Shown piece by piece: positions 23,826 to 34,061 of a stretch of DNA of 64,000 bases. The stretch is taken from the NCBI RefSeq assembly GCF_020283565.1, contig NC_060059.1:12035501-12099500 (forward strand). The letters are read 5' to 3'. How positions within the stretch are numbered: position 1 is the first letter of the stretch; each line of letters begins with the position of its first letter. Source of the stretch: Trifolium pratense (lineage: Eukaryota; Streptophyta; Magnoliopsida; Fabales; Fabaceae). Under the pieces are notes generated by a model that saw only the letters and a list, made by a program, of their open reading frames with translations, did no database searches and had not been told where the DNA came from. The position numbers and the translations under genes were made by a program.

Positions 23826-24092
23826 CTACAGGTCAGGTTGAGCTTGGTAGTGAATTTCAGACTCAAAAATTTGTTTCTTGTATTGAGCAATGAAAGTTGT
23901 GGCTCTCATATCAATGACAGGATCAACTACACCCCAACTACCTCTATCTTCATCACTAGGCCACACTTTGTTTCGTTGCTTTGCGCCATCATCATAGTAA
24001 TCATACCATCTTTGCTTGTTGCTTCTAGATTTGAATATGTTGAAAATAGACCTGAATGAAGATTCATACTTTCTTTGATTGTTTCCTCCCAT
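23826..24092 (-). CDS. Small conserved plant protein, MGGNNQRK type (copy 6)
   Basis: Intact 88 codons with three replacements against copy 1: A56V, S76F and C82Y. V56 and F76 are class C alleles; Y82 is private to this copy. Confidence 0.7.
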   Translation of the reverse strand: MGGNNQRKYESSFRSIFNIFKSRSNKQRWYDYYDDGAKQRNKVWPSDEDRGSWGVVDPVIDMRATTFIAQYKKQIFESEIHYQAQPDL

Positions 24093-25609
24093 TTCAGTAC
24101 TGAGTGGTGACTGGTGAGTATTTGGCTGGTGAGAGTGAGAATATTAATTAGATTTAGTGACTAGAATGTAATTGAAGGAAGTGTGTTGTGTTATGCTATA
24201 ATTTGGAAGCTAGGGGTCTCAATTTATATGGTACTAATTACTTCTAAACACCCTTTTTGTTAAACTAAGAAAAATAATCTGATTCAAACCACTAGGATGA
24301 GTGAGTTCAATATTCATGATTTAAACAAGATCACATGGAACAGTAAATTTTGGTTCAACTCTTTTGACAACCAAAGGCACAATTTCTTTGGTCCAATCGT
24401 TTTTGTGGTTTGTGTTGGTTGTGTTTCTTGTTCAATGATTCATGTTTGTTGATGTGCTACTCTTAAATATAAACTCATTTTAGGCTTTATATACAATATA
24501 TGAGCAACTTGAGTTTTTATATACACACTTCTTCATCACACTATTGAACTTTGTGTGTGAATATAAAAGGTGGCTAAGTGGTTGATCATGAATTTATAGA
24601 CTCTTATACTATATTAAATTTCTATATTAGTCTAACTCGACTTATAAGGTGAGGGATGTACTTTTTTTATAAATTCCAGACTTAATTTCTATTTCATGTG
24701 GAAATTGGGTTTTATTATGTTGAAATTATTAATAGTAATGTTTTGTTGATAGAGGTTATATGTTGCTATTTGACAAAACCAAGTTGTGATCTCTGGTGTG
24801 TTTGTATTCCCTTGCTTTTAATTTTAAAAAAATTTGGGTGGTTCATCTCTGTTTATTGTTTTGTGAGATACCACACACGTTCATTATTCATCATGTTCTG
24901 CCTCGACCTGATATTTTTCGAAAGAGCAAGGTGCGTGATACGCCGTGTTAGCGGTACTGTCGTTCATCGCACTAAGGGGTTTTATGGTTATTTTGACGAT
25001 TCTCGTGTCCGTGGTGCTCAATTCCATTGATTGACCATCCCTCGATCTGGCTTAAAAAAGCCTAGTAATAATTGGAATGGCTTGTTGTACCAAATGGAGT
25101 CGACCCATTAAACAACTCTACAAACCATAAATTCATAATTTTATAAAAATTAAAAATTATCGGGACCAAACCACAATTGATGAAAAATAAAAAATAACAA
25201 AATCTAACGATTGCAAGATCATGCTTATTGCTACTAAATCGTTTGAAAGGGAATAAAACGGTAAAGTCCACCAAGTTAAATTTTACTAGAGAGAAGAAAG
25301 TAAATTTTTAAAAACGAACCTTTTAGAAAAAATTGATATTATTTTAAGAATCATTATTACAACATAAATGAACATTATATTTTTCTATGTATGAACTGGT
25401 AGTATAAAAAGAAATTACAATACATTCAATCATACATCATCAGATACATTTATTTGATTTTCAAGTAAAATATCACAACATAAGATCTAATGAAATATGA
25501 TTTGAAGTTCCCGTAATAAAATTTTACACCGTTAGTACATGATTATAAAATTTTAAATACTTCTCTATCCAACATTTTCTTGCTACATTGAAAGTCACAT
25601 TTTAACAAA

Positions 25610-26053
25610 TTATTTGTCCTTGCAAGCTTCCATGCATGAATTCACAACAACGTTAACATCACGAGCGTCTGTAAAATAGTCAATTATTGTATAAAATACT
25701 ATTAACTAATACAATTATATTTTATAACAATGTATAATTCAAGAGATTAAATTCCAAGTGAAAATACCTTTATTGACGTTAACAGACTTGGACATGACGC
25801 AAGTAGTTGCACAACCATAAGCACTTTTTGACGAAACTTTATGACATATCAATAATCCACATGTACTAACACAAGCAGCATATACTGGTGGAAATTGTAT
25901 CACAGGAATACATTTCAAACCACACTGACCAACACAAATCAAATTACGTTTTACTGATGAGGTTGACGGAACCGTAGAACCATATGCTTGAGCAAAAACT
26001 AAAATTATCATCAACAAAATTGAAACTATATTTTTAATTTCACACTTTGCCAT
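25610..26053 (-). CDS. Cysteine-rich secreted peptide, thionin/Ole e 6-like (copy 7, variant)
   Basis: Exon 1 is 26053-25768 and exon 2 is 25668-25610. This is the only copy whose protein differs: V20F in the signal-peptide core and P27T two residues after the expected cleavage point. All ten cysteines and both splice sites are kept, so the mature fold should be unchanged apart from the N-terminus. Confidence 0.8.
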
Positions 26054-26587
26054 ATCTTTTCTTTATATAAATATTTCTTTTCTTATTATCAAATTTGAAT
26101 ATACAATACAATTTGAATAAACTATGTAACAGCCTGATATTTTATAGTGAACATTTTATATGTCATTCTTAGTAATTTCATTGACTTATTAAATATAATT
26201 AAATATAATCCTTATTTTATTTCTTGTTTAGGTTAATGATTTTATGATCTATTTTAATTTTAATTTCTTGTTTTGGTTAGAAATCAATTGTCTTATTATT
26301 TTAGAATTATGAGTTGGCAATGTTTTGGCAAATGAAAAATGCTATCATCTGAATCAATAACAATTAGTGTGGATATTAAGTTTTGGTTGATTTCCACATA
26401 ACACATTAACCTTACTTATCATTCGTTAATCATTACCTCCTCATTCTGTACCAATTCAGGCCAGACTAGAGAGGAAAAAAAACTGAACTTCCTTTCAATT
26501 TCTCCAAACACTCATCCTACATAGGAACCATTTTAAGAGATTATAGTAAAGCCTTTGTCACTTAAAACAAACCAAAGGAATTAACCT

Positions 26588-26621
26588 TATATATATATAT
26601 ATATAAAGAGAGAGAGAGAGA

Positions 26622-26658
<37 letters not shown>
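26588..26658. repeat. Compound microsatellite, unit 7
   Basis: Long allele with a GGGA interruption in the GA part. Confidence 0.95.
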
Positions 26659-26660
<2 letters not shown>

Positions 26661-27536
26661 AATACTAGTTGATGTAATTCGAAAAAGATAGAAAATGGTG
26701 TACGATATTGATAAATACTTGGTTCTGTTTATACATGATATATTTTACTATGCTTCAGTATGTTTACTTTTGTTCGAATAGTATATATTGTCATTAGTTG
26801 ACACCTTATTTGTTTTGTGGAATAATCCATGGCTATTTTGAATTGTTTGGTGTACTGTGTGCTTGTTTTTAATTCTGCTATATTATATAAAACATCCAAC
26901 TATGGGTTGAGTGCTTCGTTTGGTTCTGTCACACTATAAGCTACACAAAATTTGACCATTTAATATATATAGACACATAAAAAAAGGGATAATGACATGC
27001 TTTTTTATTAATTAAATCATGGAAATTATAGAAAGAGTTTATGGAGGACTAGTTTCGTGGCAGGTCATGGTGGTCTTTTAAGAAAATGAATTTTCCTCAT
27101 ATTGTTGAAACATGAATCATATATGATGTGTTTAGCAGAGTCTGTATAGGCTGCCTTTGTGGCCGGTTTTACTTTTGTCTTTGTAGTATGTGCCTTTGTA
27201 GCAGGTATCTCATTGGTATGAGATTTATCACATCCGGATCATTAGTTTTCATAATGATTGAATCAATCAATCCCTTCAACCCATATTTATTCTCCTTATT
27301 GAATTTCTTTTACAAAAAAAAGTAACTCACTAAAGAAACATTCTATCTGAATAATTTGTATTGTTCTGGACATAGAATTAAATTATGTGTTGTTGGTAGA
27401 AATGAATAAACTTGAAAGATTATTCATATTTACAATTTAACTATAATGGTTCACAAATTATAATCAATAACTAATTACATAATTACAACAGCGAAGAACA
27501 AACAAATTTAAAATGGATAAACATAGAAGCTTTTTC

Positions 27537-27803
27537 CTACAGGTCAGGTTGAGCTTGGCAGTGAATTTCAGACTCAAAAATTTGTTTCTTGTATTGAGCA
27601 ATGAAAGTTGTGGCTCTCATATCAATGACAGGATCAACTACACCCCAACTACCTCTATCTTCATCACTAGGCCACACTTTGTTCCGTTGCTTTGCGCCAT
27701 CATCATAGTAATCATACCATCTTTGCTTGTTGCTTCTAGATTTGAATATGTTGAAAATAGACCTGAATGAAGATTCATACTTTCTTTGATTGTTTCCTCC
27801 CAT
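27537..27803 (-). CDS. Small conserved plant protein, MGGNNQRK type (copy 7)
   Basis: Intact 88 codons; A56V and S76F relative to copy 1. Confidence 0.7.
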   Translation of the reverse strand: MGGNNQRKYESSFRSIFNIFKSRSNKQRWYDYYDDGAKQRNKVWPSDEDRGSWGVVDPVIDMRATTFIAQYKKQIFESEIHCQAQPDL

Positions 27804-29319
27804 TTCAGTACTGAGTGGTGACTGATGAGTATTTGGCTGGTGAGAGTGAGAATATTAATTAGATTTAGTGACTAGAATGTAATTGAAGGAAGTGTGTTGT
27901 GTTATGCTATAATTTGGAAGCTAGGGGTCTCAATTTATATGGTACTAATTACTTCTAAACACCCTTTTTGTTAAACTAAGAAAAATAATCTGATTCAAAC
28001 CACTAGCATGAGTGAGTTCAATATTCATGATTTAAACAAGATCACATGGAACAGTAAATTTTGGTTAAACTCTTTTGACAAACAAAGGCACAATTTCTTT
28101 GGTCCAATCGTTTTTGTGATTTGTGTTGGTTGTGTTTCTTGTTCAATGATTCATGTTTGTTGATGTGCTACTCTTAATTATAAACTCATTTTAGGCTTTA
28201 TATACAATATATGAGCAACTTGAGTTTTTATATACACACTTCTTCATCGCACTATTGGACTTTGTGTGTGAATATAAAAGGTGGTTAAGTGGTTGATCAT
28301 GAATTTATAGACTCTTATACTATATTAGATTTCTATATTAGTCTAACTCGACTTATAAGGTGAGGGATGTAATTTTTTATAAATTCCAGACTTAATTTCT
28401 ATTTCATGTGGAAATTGGGTTTTATTATGTTGAAATTATTAATAGTAATGTTTTGTTGATAGAGGTTATATGTTGCTATTTGACAAAACCAAGTTGTGAT
28501 CTCTGGTTTGTATGTATTCCCTTGCTTTTAATTTTAAAACAATTTGGGTGGTTCATCTCTGTTTATTGTTTTGTGAGATACCACACACGTTCATTATTCA
28601 TCAAGTTTGGCCTCGACCTGATATTTTTCGAAAGAGCAAGGTGCGTGATACGCCGTGTTAGCGGTACTGTCGTTCATCGCACTAAGGGGTTTTATGCTTA
28701 TTTTGACGATTCTCGTGTCTGTGGTGCTCAATTCCATTGATTGACCATCCCTCGATCTGGCTTAAAAAAGCCTAGTAATAATTGGAATGGCTTGTTGTAC
28801 CAAATGGAGTCGACCCATTAAACAACTCTACAAACCATAAATTCATAATTTTATAAAAATTAAAAATTATCGGGACCAAACCACAATTGATGAAAAATAA
28901 AAAATAACAAAATCTAACGATTGCAAGATCATGCTTATTGCTACTAAATCGTTTGAAAGGGAATGAAACGGTAAAGTCCACCAAGTTAAATTTTACTAGA
29001 GAGACGAAAGTAAATATTTAAAAATGAATCTTTTAGAAAAAATTGATATTATTTTAAGAATCATTATTACAACATAAATGAACATTATATTTTTCTATGT
29101 ATGAACTGGTAGTATAAAAAGAGATTACAATACATTCAATCATACATCATCAGATACATTTATTTGATTTGCAAGTAAAATATCACAACATAAGATCTAA
29201 TGAAATATGATTTGAAGTGCCCGTAATAAAATTTTACACCGTTAGTACATGATTATAAAATTTTAAATACTTCTCTATCCAACATTTTCTTGCTACATTG
29301 AAAGTCACATTTTAACAAA

Positions 29320-29763
29320 TTATTTGTCCTTGCAAGCTTCCATGCATGAATTCACAACAACGTTAACATCACGAGCGTCTGTAAAATAGTCAATTATTGT
29401 ATAAAATACTATTAACTAATGCAATTATATTTTATAACAATGTATAATTCAAGAGATTAAATTCCAAGTGAAAATACCTTTATTGACGTTAACAGACTTG
29501 GACATGACGCAAGTAGTTGCACAACCATAAGCACTTTTTGACGAAACTTTATGACATATCAATAATCCACATGTACTAACACAAGCAGCATATACTGGTG
29601 GAAATTGTATCACAGGAATACATTTCAAACCACACTGACCAACACAAATCAAATTACGTTTTACTGATGAGGTTGACGGAACCGGAGAACCATATGCTTG
29701 AGCAACAACTAAAATTATCATCAACAAAATTGAAACTATATTTTTAATTTCACACTTTGCCAT
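29320..29763 (-). CDS. Cysteine-rich secreted peptide, thionin/Ole e 6-like (copy 8, promoter interrupted)
   Basis: Exon 1 is 29763-29478 and exon 2 is 29378-29320; the protein is identical to copy 1. A retrotransposon begins 218 bp upstream of the ATG (at 29981), so everything farther upstream has been displaced by about 9.9 kb. The adjacent sequence is the 3' LTR of that element, oriented in the same direction as this gene. Proximal AT-rich promoter sequence (29764-29980) remains. Confidence 0.8.
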
Positions 29764-29975
29764 ATCTTTTCTTTATATAAATATTTCTTTTCTTATTATC
29801 AAATTTGAATATACAATACAATTTGAATAAACTATGTAACAGCCTGATATTTTATAGTGAACATTTTATATGTCATTCTTAGTAATTCCATTGACTTAAT
29901 AAATATAATTAAATATAATCCTTATTTTATTTCTTGTTTAGGTTAATGATTTTATGATCTATTTTAATTTTAATT

Positions 29976-29980
29976 TCTTG
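29976..29980. repeat. Target site duplication TCTTG, left
   Basis: TCTTG at 29976-29980 matches TCTTG at 39916-39920. Other units have a single TCTTG at this place. Confidence 0.97.
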
Positions 29981-30980
29981 TGAAATTCTGGTATCACTAG
30001 AATGATGTTACCGAAGATGTCCCAACAACTACTTTATGATAAATGTTGTTTCTATTGTTGGCACATCTTACATAACATATAAAATACTGACAGAAAATAA
30101 ATAAAGTGCACAAGTAATTGTTAACCCAGTTCAGCCAACTGCCTACTCTGGGGGATACCAATCCAGGAAGGAAATCCACTAATAGCTCTAGTTACTAAGA
30201 CCTCCAGCAAACCCTAGGATTTACGCCTTAAACTAAGACCTCCAGCAAACCCTTGGTTTACGCCTTATAACCTCGACACTACTCATGCAACTTCTGCCTA
30301 GGAACTCCTAGACATGAGATCCCATCTCACTTCCACTCACACAACACAACCTGTGTTGATTATACAATGTTAGGAAAGATGTGGCGACAACTTGCCAAGA
30401 CAACACTTCACTTTTGCTTAAAAGCTTCGAGTGAATCACACACGGTAAACTCCGTACTTCAAAGCTTAGGAGTCACCTTAAAATAATAAACTTACTTCTT
30501 AACTCGTGTTATAGAATCCACAAGCAAGAATTACAATAAAAGACTCAACAAAGACTCAATATGTGTAACTAATATTTTTCAATGAGATATCTATTCTTGA
30601 GCTTGGTCTTTGTATATATAATGATTAGGCACGCTCCTCTTTCTTCACAAATGCTCAGACACTCCTTGAGAATCATAAAGGATGATCTGATACTTTTTCA
30701 ATCTTCATTAAGGATATATCAAGACTTTCCAAAAGTGTTTAAAGGACTTTATATGACAGGATAAGTCATCCAGCTATTCCATTAAGTTTGTCTTATCCTT
30801 AAAGCTCCTGATCAGATCAAATCTCCATTGAGCGTGCTCTTTAAGTGGATTTCCATAAATAGCAGATGCTCTCATAAATGCGCGAGATTTCCTTGAATAA
30901 ATATGATGTTGTAACATGTTTTCCAACATCTTGTTAGTATATTTGTTTTAGCAAAATTAAGCCAATTCAAATATCCAACA
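29981..30980 (-). repeat. 3' LTR of the complete element (1000 bp)
   Basis: It is bounded by TG and CA, with the polypurine tract complement (CTCCCCCTTTGG) directly inside. It differs from the 5' LTR at 30091 (C against T) and 30661 (A against G). It contains an imperfect direct repeat of about 38 bp (ACTAAGACCTCCAGCAAACC at about 30195 and 30233). Confidence 0.96.
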
Positions 30981-31613
30981 ATCTCCCCCTTTGGCAATTT
31001 TTGGCTAAAACAATTTCAAGCCATTACCTTTGAGAGATATAAAAAGCGCAATCCTTCAAATCACCATGGTCACACAAAAGAAGGAATGTTAGAGCATCAT
31101 TTAAACAAAATTTCACATAGGTGAAAATATATGCATCAGAGGCAGCAGCAGCGGAGTTATCATCAATTAGCCTCGAGCAAAATAAAACGTGGTATCAGAG
31201 CAAAACATATATCATATGTCATATGTCATCAAAGGTGTTGTGACATATGGGAGCACATCTTCTAGCACATGTTCGTCCAATCAGGGCAGCATCCATTCAG
31301 TAGCAAACTCCCCCTGACTTCATCAGCTTGTGCATCATCTCAGGGTAAAATTTTTACTCCCCCTGAATACTTGCTTACTGCTACTTAAAAACATGTCATA
31401 ACAAAAGACACAACAACATGTAGCAGAAACAAACAAAGCAAAGTACTACTCCCCCTTTTTAGCCACAAAATGTGCCAAAACAGGAAAGTTAAGTATCCAA
31501 AGTGCAGAATTAAAAATACAGACCATGCACTCAGAAGGTGCTAAAATCCAGGGCACAAAACAACCCACAAACCAAATAACAAAGTGCAGTAAAACATTAA
31601 ACAGATTACAAAA
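30981..31613 (-). other. Noncoding segment with four polypurine tracts
   Basis: On the plus strand CTCCCCCT-type tracts appear at about 30983, 31308, 31357 and 31449. The first, next to the 3' LTR, is the expected plus-strand primer; the others are extra copies. Several PPTs before the 3' LTR are a described feature of Sireviruses. No coding region is seen. Confidence 0.8.
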
Positions 31614-34058
31614 TCATTCATCATCACTACTGTCAGAGGCTTCATCCTCATCTGTAGCAGTAGCATAACCTTCATCCTCATCTGCATTGTTTTGATCACC
31701 TGTAGCAGCCACATTTGCACTAGCTTTCACAGGTACCTCATCAGCTTCCAATCCTTCAATCATCTTCAAGAACACATTCTTCCTTTCCTCAAGCTCAGCC
31801 TGCTGTTTATCAATGTCCTGACATTGAACCTTCAAACTAGCTATAATTTCCCTTTTGGTCATAACACCAGCTCCAGCAGCAGATGTCCCAACATGATCAG
31901 TAACATTGTGATTACCAAAGAGCTTATGATGAAAAGTAAAACCAGATTCCCTTATCTTGGGAGTGTCAGTCACAACCTTAATGTCTGGATATTGGGCCAA
32001 GATAATTCCACATAGCAAAGATGGAAATGCTATTGGCATCTTCACAGCAGTTGATCTAATATGCTTAATGGTTTGATCAAAAATAAAGGTCCCATAGTCA
32101 TAGTCAAACTTGGTTCCTACAGCATATATAAATCTACCCAGGTTAGTTGCAACATTGGTTGCATGCTTGGTTGGTACCCAATTGGTTGACCCTATCCTAT
32201 TGAGGATGGCATATTTGACATTCAATTTACTCGTGGGAATCAGCTTCTTTGTAGGCCAGACCTTAACCTTACCACCAGTTATCTCAGCACTCACAACATC
32301 ATTAGCAACCTCTAATTCAGCCTTAGGTTCTATAGATCTTCCTAAGTAATTATTAATCACAACAGGAGAAAAATTGATACATTTACCTCTGACAAAAACT
32401 TTGTGGTAGTCCTTGCTCAGTGGGTTATCACATTCTTCAGGGATGTTCACCAGAAATTCTTTCACAAGCAGCTCATAACAGGGACTGAAGTCACAGACTG
32501 TCTTCATCAGACCAGCTTCCTTGATGTAGTCAAAGATGTCTTGACATTTAAGAGCATCTTTGGTCAGTTCCCTTTCAACAGCCAATCTCCTTTGGTAAAT
32601 GTAGTCCCATCTCAGTGCAAAGGCAGCACGATGGAAGGAAATGTTATCACAGGGGGCTTCTTCAACACCTTGAGGAGCCTTCTTCACAGTAGTCTTCTTA
32701 GGGTTGGCAGAGGAGATGTTAACAACATCTTCAGCAACATCATAGTCTGAGTCACTAGATGACTCCTTCTTTCTCTTCAGTGTTTCCTTCTTCTTGCTGG
32801 GAGGGGAGAAAACCTTACTCCAACCTTTGACTGGTCCAACACCTTTTGTTTTTACCCTTGGTGTAGGAGTCTTGCTTGCAGTGGCCACAGCCTTCCCTGT
32901 ACAGCTTCTCAATCTCTTTGTTATACCACCAGTTGATTTTTCAGCAATCTTGGTGGTGACATAATCATCAACATCTACTACAACTTTTTCTTTCTCAGCT
33001 TCTGCAGGCTTGTCAGCTTCAACCTCTTGCTCATCTGTAGGGATGGACTGGTTGCTCTCTTCAGATTGAGTTTCCTCTTCATCAGCAGAAACTCCTTCAT
33101 CAGCAATTTCAGTCTCTTCATCTGAGGTTTCAGATGTTGTGACAGTTGTCTCAACATCTTTTGCAGCATCAGCTTCCTTCACAGGTTCTTCCTCAGCGGT
33201 TTCAGTTTCTTCATCTTCTCTCAAGGGTGTCTCAACATCCTTCATCACAACTTCTTCTGTTTCCACAGGGGCTGATTTTTCAGTTACCATTTCAGCAAGA
33301 GTTGGTGATTTATCAGCAATGTCAGGCTCAACTTCTGTATGGGTGTCTTCAATCTCCGTTTCAACAGGCATAGAGTTAAGATCTTGCTTTGCAGCGTCAG
33401 ATCCCAAATTTTCTTCGCGAGGGTCACCAGCAGGAGGAATTGTTTCAACACCTTCAGACACAGGTTTAGGGTTCTGAGATTCTCCTTCGTTGGTTTCAGA
33501 TGTTTTCTCAGATGTGTTAACATTCGAATCAAACACCAAATCAGACATAGACAGAGAAAACTTAGATTTGTAATCCCTTCTTTTCCTTTTAGAACTTCCT
33601 TTACTAGATTTATTACCCAAAGGGGAGATAGCATCACTTACTTTGATGATTTCTTCCTTTTTCTCAACAGATTTTTCTTTTCCTTTCTTCTCAGCGACAT
33701 TTGTTAGAGCTTTGGGTTTGGAAGCACGAACAGTCGTAACAGGGACGGCGTCCTTGATGATCTTCGAGGAATCGATCTTCGCCTTTGATCGAGTAGAACG
33801 GCCAGACTTTGTAGTTTGTGATGATTCAGACATGTTTGAATGAAGGTTTTTGAAGTTTGAGAAGTTGGATAGATGGAGTTTGATGAGCAAAGTGAGAGAA
33901 TAGGGTTTGCAGACAAAGGTTAGAATTTGGATGAAGAACAATTGAATGCGTGTGATGATGTATTTAAGGGAAGTTTGTAATGATTTCCCTAAATTAGCGT
34001 GCATTGATTGATGGGAGAGAAAACGGTTTCCTTTTGCACGCCACAACTGCAGTAACTG
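31614..34058 (-). CDS. Envelope-like ORF of the complete element
   Basis: The frame follows pol directly after TAG (34059-34061) and stays open for 814 codons. An internal ATG at 33833 (MSESSQTTK) is conserved in position in the second element and could be a separate start. The part before it contains a hydrophobic stretch (IQLFFIQILTF). After it come a Ser/Lys-rich part, a long acidic Glu/Thr-rich region, a basic segment (RKRKKESSSDSD-like) and a C-terminal globular domain starting FHRAAFALRWDYIYQRRLA, which I recognise as the 'putative plant transposon protein' domain of plant env-like ORFs. A short coiled coil and an acidic tail finish it. Its function is unknown. Confidence 0.85.
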   Translation of the reverse strand, partial: QLLQLWRAKGNRFLSHQSMHANLGKSLQTSLKYIITRIQLFFIQILTFVCKPYSLTLLIKLHLSNFSNFKNLHSNMSESSQTTKSGRSTRSKAKIDSSKIIKDAVPVTTVRASKPKALTNVAEKKGKEKSVEKKEEIIKVSDAISPLGNKSSKGSSKRKRRDYKSKFSLSMSDLVFDSNVNTSEKTSETNEGESQNPKPVSEGVETIPPAGDPREENLGSDAAKQDLNSMPVETEIEDTHTEVEPDIADKSPTLAEMVTEKSAPVETEEVVMKDVETPLREDEETETAEEEPVKEADAAKDVETTVTTSETSDEETEIADEGVSADEEETQSEESNQSIPTDEQEVEADKPAEAEKEKVVVDVDDYVTTKIAEKSTGGITKRLRSCTGKAVATASKTPTPRVKTKGVGPVKGWSKVFSPPSKKKETLKRKKESSSDSDYDVAEDVVNISSANPKKTTVKKAPQGVEEAPCDNISFHRAAFALRWDYIYQRRLAVERELTKDALKCQDIFDYIKEAGLMKTVCDFSPCYELLVKEFLVNIPEECDNPLSKDYHKVFVRGKCINFSPVVINNYLGRSIEPKAELEVANDVVSAEITGGKVKVWPTKKLIPTSKLNVKYAILNRIGSTNWVPTKHATNVATNLGRFIYAVGTKFDYDYGTFIFDQTIKHIRSTAVKMPIAFPSLLCGIILAQYPDIKVVTDTPKIRESGFTFHHKLFGNHNVTDHVGTSAAGAGVMTKREIIASLKVQCQDIDKQQAELEERKNVFLKMIEGLEADEVPVKASANVAATGDQNNADEDEGYATATDEDEASDSSDDE

Positions 34059-34061
34059 CTA
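34059..34061 (-). promoter_or_regulatory. Probable readthrough stop TAG CAG TTA between pol and the env-like ORF
   Basis: The pol frame ends in TAG, followed by CAG TTA. This fits the leaky consensus UAG CAR YYA known from tobacco mosaic virus and reported to work in SIRE1. The downstream frame is the env-like ORF without a further stop. Confidence 0.75.

Larger units (their letters stand above)
20810..24470. repeat. Array unit 6 (class B with a class C tail, 3661 bp)
   Basis: Class B until about 23700, then class C markers (ACAGCGAAGAAC near 23776, AATTTAAAATGG near 23796, GAGTTCAATATTC near 24304). The switch is earlier than in unit 3 and includes the small gene. Confidence 0.9.
24471..28181. 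repeat. Array unit 7 (class C, 3711 bp)
   Basis: It contains the 17-bp segment missing in class B and a long interrupted microsatellite (GAGGGAGA inside the GA run). It has more private SNPs than most units, for example in the plus-strand ORF of the GC island. Confidence 0.95.

Noticed and set aside
33139..33707. Several plus-strand ORFs opposite the env-like and pol ORFs of both elements
   Set aside because: They are antisense shadows of Ser/Glu-rich or conserved retroelement coding sequence.
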